DNA of 10,378 nucleotides from an uncultured Planctomycetaceae bacterium (GTDB lineage: Bacteria; Planctomycetota; Planctomycetia; Pirellulales; Pirellulaceae), in assembly GCA_937904535.1 (NCBI GenBank), contig CALELC010000682.1:1-10378 (forward strand). The letters run 5' to 3'. Numbering within the stretch: position 1 is the first letter of the stretch; every line of letters begins with the position of its first letter. Positions 6,601-10,378 of the stretch are shown in pieces. The notes beneath the pieces were generated by a model. It worked only from the letters and a program-made list of their open reading frames with translations. It did not search any database and was not told the DNA's origin. The translations under genes were made by a program, and so were the position numbers.

Positions 6601-9373
6601 GATAATCGACCACATTGACCGCCCACTGCGCGATCCGCCGGGCTTTAAACCAATCTGGATCGTGCGTTGACGAGGTGGTTCGCTGTGGATCAAAGGTACC
6701 CGCCATGGAGGGGAACTCATAATCGCGCGTTAACAGCATCATCATCACATACAAGTGACGGGCGAGCAGTTGACGCGCGGTGACCTGTCGGCCGAGCGAG
6801 TTGCCATTCAGGTCGCGTTCGATATCAAAAGGATAGATCGCTGTCGGGTTGCCAGGCTGGAACAGATTGTCGTCTGCCTCTTGAACGATGTTGTAACGTG
6901 GCAGAATGTTTTGATAGGCGGTGGGAACGGTCTGCCCCGATCCTGCCGCGACGTTAAAAGCTTGACCTTCATGAGGTCCTGGCGTCACCACAAAAGCGTT
7001 CGACAAGGCGCCCGGCGCAGTCGGGGATGCGACTGGTGGAAGGGGGGCACCGGGAGTGTTTGGCAGGATTACGCCTGGTACCACTTCTCGCGGTTCATCG
7101 ATCACTCCCATCCCTTGGACCGGATTGGGTGTGTCATCGACGCCATTTCCAAACGGCCGATTGACATCGATTTTTCGCCCCAGTCGCAGTTCCGGCGCGA
7201 CGAGTTGGTTCATTTGAGCCGCACCGAGCGCTGTCCCGCCGAGGCTGCGGATGCGCTGCACCAGGTTCGCATAGGCTGGCAGCGCTTCAGCATTGGCGCT
7301 GACCAGTGTGTCATCTGACTTGCTGTGGGTGGTCAACACCGCTGCAAACTCAGGGTGGTCTTCTAACAGTGCGATCAAACGTCCGCGTAACCGTTGGGGC
7401 AGCAGATCGATGTCAAAGTCGCTGGCTCGCAGCAGCGGTTCAAGTTCCGCAAACGAGTACAGCGAATCACCGCCTGTATTGCCGCTCGGGTCGGACTCAT
7501 AAGGATCATTGATCGCCTCGTTGACGGTGTCCAACGGGGCGTTGCTGCCTGGGGCAATTTGTCGTCCTGAAACGGCTGCCACGAGGTGACCGCTGCGCCC
7601 CATGGCGACACCGCCACGACCGAATGGGTCGAGTGAGTAGCCGTAACCGCCACCGGCTGTCATCAGTGGTGGGCGCCAACCTGTTCGCAGCACATCGAGG
7701 GGATCAGGACCGGGCCGCCCTGGAACGCTCACGCCATAAAACGAGGTGTAACGGTCGGTAAGGATCGAGTGCAGCGTCGGCACATGAGCAGGATCGACGG
7801 TGCCGCTGGACGAGACCGCCGGCAAGCCGATCTCCGCTGGACCATAACCCAACCCACGGAAGACGGCTCGGCGATTCCCCGCATTGCCATAAGCGGCACG
7901 CGTACCTGCCCAGTTCGCAAGCTCGGTGAGCAGCGCCGCGGTATCCGAATTGGACGTGACGTTTCCAATCGCATTCACATTCAGACGAGCGCTCAAATCT
8001 TCGATCCGCGGCGCAATCAGCGCTTTGAGCAATTTGCCTTCTGGCGAGGTGAAAGTCGGCAAACCGAGATCGATCCAGATGCTGTCTTTGATACCATCAC
8101 CGGTATTGTCGACATCCCACTGATTGCGCGGATCGCTCGGATCGGCGATCAAGGCTTTGGCCAACTGATCCAAGCGCGGGATTAAGGCGGGGTCCGGCGG
8201 ATCGTTTGCGTTGGCCGCGAAGAGGTTGCCCGGAAACAGCGGCGTGCGCAGCGCGTACTTCGTGCTGCTGCCGGTGAACTGCGCGTTCATGGCAATGCCC
8301 GGACCATATTGCCCCTCGGCAACCGGCAGCGGCCGGAACGTAGCCCGAGCGATACTCGCGAGAGCCCGACGCACATCAGCGGTCGACGCAGCCGACCAAT
8401 CGATTTGATTGAGGATGTAGTTGATCACCGCCGGCCGATGGAACGACGGCACGACCGTTCCGTCGGGATTCTCATAACTGAGAAACCAATTGAAGAAATC
8501 CGCGGCATCATAGTCTTCGTCGAAATCACCCTGTAGCGTGCTCTTGTCGGCGTTATCTAGCCCATGGATAAAGTTCGGTTGCAGCGACACGGGCAGCGCA
8601 TCGATCCGGTGTATCGAAATGCCAGTCACCGAACCAATCGTTTGATTCACATTGCCGGCGGTGTCCGACCCCAATCCTGGTGAATTGCGCGGGACGCCAT
8701 TCATGGTGAGGGTGTAACCATCGGGCGCCGGATTCGTGCTGCGGTTGGTACCTTGCGGATAGAACAACGGCCACAAAGCATCGACCACCAGATCCTGGTC
8801 CGAATTGTTCAAGTTCGTGCCGGCAGGAACCTGATTCGGTTGCAACTGGATGTACAGCACATCGATCAAGTTGGGAGCGGTGCCGATCACCCGTGACCGC
8901 AGCACCCGAAATGTCTGATTCTGCAGCGGTCCCGCCGTGAAGGTGACCAAACGCCCGGTAAATAAATCGTCGACCTGCAAATCGATCGGCCGCGGAGTGG
9001 CAGGCAGCCACTGAATGCGCATTCTGACAAAGCCACCGCCGATATGACGAATGCTACCACCCGCCCCGGCATTCCAGCGTTCGACTCGCAGGTTCTTGAT
9101 GTCGCGTCGACCGTAGTAGTCGCTGAGCAGATCCTCACCATAGAAGGGGCTGGACGGATCATCGGTGCCGCGGACCAACATCATCAACGATTCATCGAGC
9201 AGATCCTTGACCTCAGGTGTACGGAAATTGCGCGCTGCCAAGTTATGAGACGCCAGGCGGGCATCGCGGCTATAGACCAAATAGGTGGCGATCAAGATGC
9301 TGAAGAACGCCAGCGAACTGATCACGACCAGCAAGATGATGCCGGAGCGGTGATGCGGAGTAGGACGATTCAT
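3632..9373 (-). CDS. Giant GspK/PilX-like pseudopilin, planctomycete type
   Basis: About 1913 residues from the ATG at 9373; an in-frame ATG at 9412 would add 13. I prefer 9373 because it gives a short basic leader (MNRPTPHHRSG), usual for prepilins. Numbering follows that start. Gly11 is followed by a membrane helix (IILLVVISSLAFFSILIATYLVY, split here: 12-23 and 24-34), resembling GspK: prepilin-like, Gly before the cut, no Glu at +5 (Val16). The rest should be periplasmic. Visible patterns in order: DVDNTGDGIKD at 420-430 (calcium-loop-like), ARLNVNAIG at 462-470, GRKIDVNR at 732-739, QWAVNVVDYRD at 916-926 with PFDGW at 940-944, ESLALHD at 969-975, YRTIDSLTIDLTVFSGE at 1388-1404, PWLNRPFASHLELMMVPA at 1537-1554, GRINLNT at 1668-1674, and YRAMYIIDRS at 1880-1889. 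I recognise several as recurring in very large, uncharacterised planctomycete proteins. Ordinary GspK has about 300-350 residues. Only three Cys occur (1017, 1367, 1555). Its neighbours are PilV-like and PilW-like genes, supporting a tip-complex role. The molecular function is unknown. Confidence 0.88.
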   Translation of the reverse strand: MNRPTPHHRSGIILLVVISSLAFFSILIATYLVYSRDARLASHNLAARNFRTPEVKDLLDESLMMLVRGTDDPSSPFYGEDLLSDYYGRRDIKNLRVERWNAGAGGSIRHIGGGFVRMRIQWLPATPRPIDLQVDDLFTGRLVTFTAGPLQNQTFRVLRSRVIGTAPNLIDVLYIQLQPNQVPAGTNLNNSDQDLVVDALWPLFYPQGTNRSTNPAPDGYTLTMNGVPRNSPGLGSDTAGNVNQTIGSVTGISIHRIDALPVSLQPNFIHGLDNADKSTLQGDFDEDYDAADFFNWFLSYENPDGTVVPSFHRPAVINYILNQIDWSAASTADVRRALASIARATFRPLPVAEGQYGPGIAMNAQFTGSSTKYALRTPLFPGNLFAANANDPPDPALIPRLDQLAKALIADPSDPRNQWDVDNTGDGIKDSIWIDLGLPTFTSPEGKLLKALIAPRIEDLSARLNVNAIGNVTSNSDTAALLTELANWAGTRAAYGNAGNRRAVFRGLGYGPAEIGLPAVSSSGTVDPAHVPTLHSILTDRYTSFYGVSVPGRPGPDPLDVLRTGWRPPLMTAGGGYGYSLDPFGRGGVAMGRSGHLVAAVSGRQIAPGSNAPLDTVNEAINDPYESDPSGNTGGDSLYSFAELEPLLRASDFDIDLLPQRLRGRLIALLEDHPEFAAVLTTHSKSDDTLVSANAEALPAYANLVQRIRSLGGTALGAAQMNQLVAPELRLGRKIDVNRPFGNGVDDTPNPVQGMGVIDEPREVVPGVILPNTPGAPLPPVASPTAPGALSNAFVVTPGPHEGQAFNVAAGSGQTVPTAYQNILPRYNIVQEADDNLFQPGNPTAIYPFDIERDLNGNSLGRQVTARQLLARHLYVMMMLLTRDYEFPSMAGTFDPQRTTSSTHDPDWFKARRIAQWAVNVVDYRDSDAIMTRFVFDPNPFDGWNPPAEPAPEQYVVWGVEAPDLMFTESLALHDVRVRDTNRDSGSGKAMDDTIEPDPNTDQVRKPEGSLLLELYCPRPQVIDNPEQATKPGIPRELFNIDLATGIAELDLDRLAPPRPGATVGAPVWRIAISERHDAEAGGKETMSPQLLRDQLPDSYSFDPQQIDELQPAQPVADRLRFDRYIWFPNFNNPTQIQDVITDNGILGNGTDLMQPHEVFFAPEQDRRENKPINQMRQLAPGQYLTLAPREITHLGSRLESGNYPGLPSSHRFAVLTNPISEQGLVHFDHSSDLTDLATGRLTPLLHPTDSYYTSALPLIIGAFPPTGWDPESFEDGFIGLNVSEPLADAYYPQPQFRLKGTTPPDSDAFPLTDAYIDYSQAADTARDVPVDVDSSPGLAFNRIPLLNPGADPGSEEPRLGTVPDYCTAFLQRLADPTVPYDPVFNPYRTIDSLTIDLTVFSGEESATKADPNGADDRYASRSRQRNGHIGSLQANALFSYETNDPADELVGLMPVPTEDFFALQRTAPNGNYLFNSFSFLNTLTPPGAPDDPPSPAGRSNPDFVGFARSIGSEGAGAAGVTGTDRNLPQVPFALHPWLNRPFASHLELMMVPACSQGRLFEEFSVNLTGGDVPIYPNDPTDAATFYAPFRHLLNFFHAGRTGAEAANFARLFDFVHTLPRFKGEVEMIHPERLNLDGATFTGASNDPFFRSLLRPPMNMKYDNQRVGRINLNTVSKFPVWVGVMQGHMNSNEFARVDGAANENQLSFNQFLDSRRGYAPSPLRTVSQGGNINYDAGNLSHQFPTQFLGTYRNAMSSMFTPTLPDTAASNILRRREVNPTLLRVAGQVATSDPPSGTPAPLSQYVRGQAQLPNDPINLPHLDRNRSAFTRYQTLMRMPNLVTDNSQLYLIRLTMGFFEVDASTGSLGREYNEDLGQNKRYRAMYIIDRSKEVGFVPGQDLNARDVVLFESYMQ

Positions 9374-9577
9374 GATGGACAAGGTCTTCTCTGAAAAGCT
9401 GGCGAAACGCATCTCGCCGGTGGAGGCACTTCGAACCGGGGCTACAGCTCGATCAATCGATGTCCCAATGAAGGAACGGTTCTCCCGATGACATTCATTT
9501 CAATCGAGCCACTCCCTTGCCTCGAACCGTGCGACTGAGGATCGATGAGCGCTCATACAAGGCTTGGTTGAAGTTGC
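9374..9577. other. Spacer between the PilV-like and giant pseudopilin-like genes
   Basis: This spacer is 204 bases from the PilV-like stop to the preferred start of the giant gene, or 165 bases if the earlier ATG at 9412 is used. It is the widest gap inside the minus-strand group, so an internal promoter is possible, but I found no convincing -35/-10 pair. An AGAGAAG-like purine run lies about 12 bases before the 9373 start, farther than ideal. TCGAACCG occurs twice in the same direction (9431-9438 and 9522-9529). An 18-codon minus-strand ORF near 9500-9444 has no good ribosome binding site and is not called. Confidence 0.5.
9545..9556. repeat. Perfect 12 bp palindrome after the PilV-like gene
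   Basis: ATGAGCGCTCAT is its own reverse complement. It begins 22 bases beyond the stop codon of the PilV-like gene, reading on the minus strand. A perfect palindrome of this size could be bound by a dimeric regulator acting on the downstream giant gene, or form a small hairpin in the mRNA. There is no T-run after it. Chance occurrence is possible. Confidence 0.4.
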
Positions 9578-10378
9578 TTAAAAGTTTCGTATCCGAACCA
9601 CTCGCTCGGTGACCGAAACCACACCCTGAGCAATCGTTGCAAATGTCGGGTAGGTCGGAGCGGTTCCCGCCACCGGCCAATCGGAGCCGTCGAGCAACAC
9701 GCGGCGAACCCAAACCTTGGTGCCTGATGGCGCTCCGGGAATGTTCAAGTCACTCGAATCAGTACTGCCGTACACGGGATCGCCGTCAGTTCCGGCCACG
9801 CGATACCAACGATGCACCGGGCGAGCCGGAGTGCCGGGAATCGTGGCTGAAAGCATGATCCAGTGATTTTCCGTGATGTTCGCAGTCGTGTTCTCAGCAC
9901 TGGCAAGCACCACCAAGCCTCCGGCTCCGCCCTGAAATCCGATCATCTCAGTGACAAGTGCCAAACGCTCGCTGTTCGCGTTGCCCTCAGGCGTGGATGC
10001 TGTATCCGAGGGGAAGATGAAACCTCGATCGCGGTTCCGAAACACCACCACGGACAACGTGGCAAAGCGCTCAGCCGGGCGAGTCGACAGGGGGTTAAGA
10101 GTCGCTATCCAACTGTATTCCCCGGTTTGCAGCCGCTTCCCATAGGCTAGGGCGCCGCCCGTAGTGGTACTTGTGCCCTTCACAAAGGCATTGAGTGTGC
10201 GATCCTTCGGCCGCTCCGTGGGAAGATCATCAGCGCTATCGGTGAGCTTCAGCGCTTCCTCGACATGGAACGCATTCCCATTGGCATGTTGGATTCCTGC
10301 CCGGCGCAAACGCGGCTGGTCGCTGCCCCAGGATCGCGATCCGCCGCCTGGCAGTGACGGATCGACAAGCGGATTGTG
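9578..10378 (-). CDS. PilV-like minor pilin, 5' end outside the window
   Basis: The minus-strand frame is open without interruption from the right edge to the TAA at 9580-9578, giving the last 266 residues. A TTG at 10309 could serve as a start, but coding continues upstream of it (HNPLVDPSLPGGG and on), so I treat the gene as cut by the edge. Any prepilin leader and membrane helix would lie outside. Visible patterns (fragment numbering): EYSWIATLNP at 87-96, FATLSVVVFRNRDRG at 105-119, ENHWIMLSA at 170-178, HRWYRV at 189-194, and VRRVLLDGSDWP at 224-235. I recognise this series (a YSW strand, a VVVF strand, a WIMLS strand, an RWYRV strand, a final L-x-G-x-DWP strand) from PilV-like minor pilins of planctomycetes, known there as prepilin-type cleavage/methylation proteins. 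It would be the first seen member of the minor-pilin group, upstream of the giant K-like gene and the W-like gene. The family call is a memory of pattern, not a search result. Confidence 0.75.
   Translation of the reverse strand, partial: HNPLVDPSLPGGGSRSWGSDQPRLRRAGIQHANGNAFHVEEALKLTDSADDLPTERPKDRTLNAFVKGTSTTTGGALAYGKRLQTGEYSWIATLNPLSTRPAERFATLSVVVFRNRDRGFIFPSDTASTPEGNANSERLALVTEMIGFQGGAGGLVVLASAENTTANITENHWIMLSATIPGTPARPVHRWYRVAGTDGDPVYGSTDSSDLNIPGAPSGTKVWVRRVLLDGSDWPVAGTAPTYPTFATIAQGVVSVTERVVRIRNF

Noticed and set aside
5633..6670. Plus-strand ORF of 345 codons opposite the giant gene
   Set aside because: Same reasons: it is Arg, Ile and Gln rich, without any recognisable motif, and is a mirror of the codon bias on the minus strand.
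9444..9500. 18-codon minus-strand ORF in the gap before the giant gene, as a leader peptide
   Set aside because: No well-placed ribosome binding site and no attenuator-like structure or codon run; likely chance.
9424..9530. GGTTCGA strings on the minus strand as tRNA T-arms
   Set aside because: The flanking bases do not form the five-pair T stem and no other tRNA arms are present.

Overview
The window looks like a chromosomal stretch from a planctomycete, probably of the Pirellulales type. The base composition is moderately GC-rich. Three genes on the minus strand carry sequence patterns I associate with very large planctomycete pilin-like proteins. The assignment rests on remembered family patterns, because no search could be run.

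Layout, left to right. Positions 1-508 hold no gene I can support, only a few short hairpins. A minus-strand tRNA-Arg (anticodon CCG) lies at 509-582, with a good sigma70-type promoter at 596-625. Diverging from it, a small exported protein of 199 residues is encoded on the plus strand at 853-1452, with a strong ribosome binding site; its C-terminal part faintly resembles the secretin fold. A 215-base convergent spacer (1453-1667) contains a nested inverted repeat. The rest of the window is one minus-strand gene group read from the right edge: a partial PilV-like minor pilin (9578 to beyond 10378), a giant protein of about 1913 residues with a GspK/PilX-like N terminus (3632-9373), and a 655-residue PilW/GspJ-like prepilin (1668-3635). 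The last two overlap by four bases (ATGA).

How the genes may work together: type II secretion and type IV pilus systems encode minor (pseudo)pilins in neighbouring genes, with K/X-type, J/W-type and I/V-type members forming the tip. The V-like, K/X-like, W/J-like order here fits a tip-complex operon, but the soluble parts are several times larger than in the classical proteins. The K-like member carries three (I/L)xVN or INLN motifs like the one near the GspK core, and both complete proteins carry acidic loops of calcium-binding type. A similar idea, with one very large member beside several prepilin-like members, is known from the Verru_Chthon cassettes of Verrucomicrobia. The machine's substrate and function are unknown from this sequence. 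Nothing here indicates a phage, insertion sequence, CRISPR array or resistance gene.
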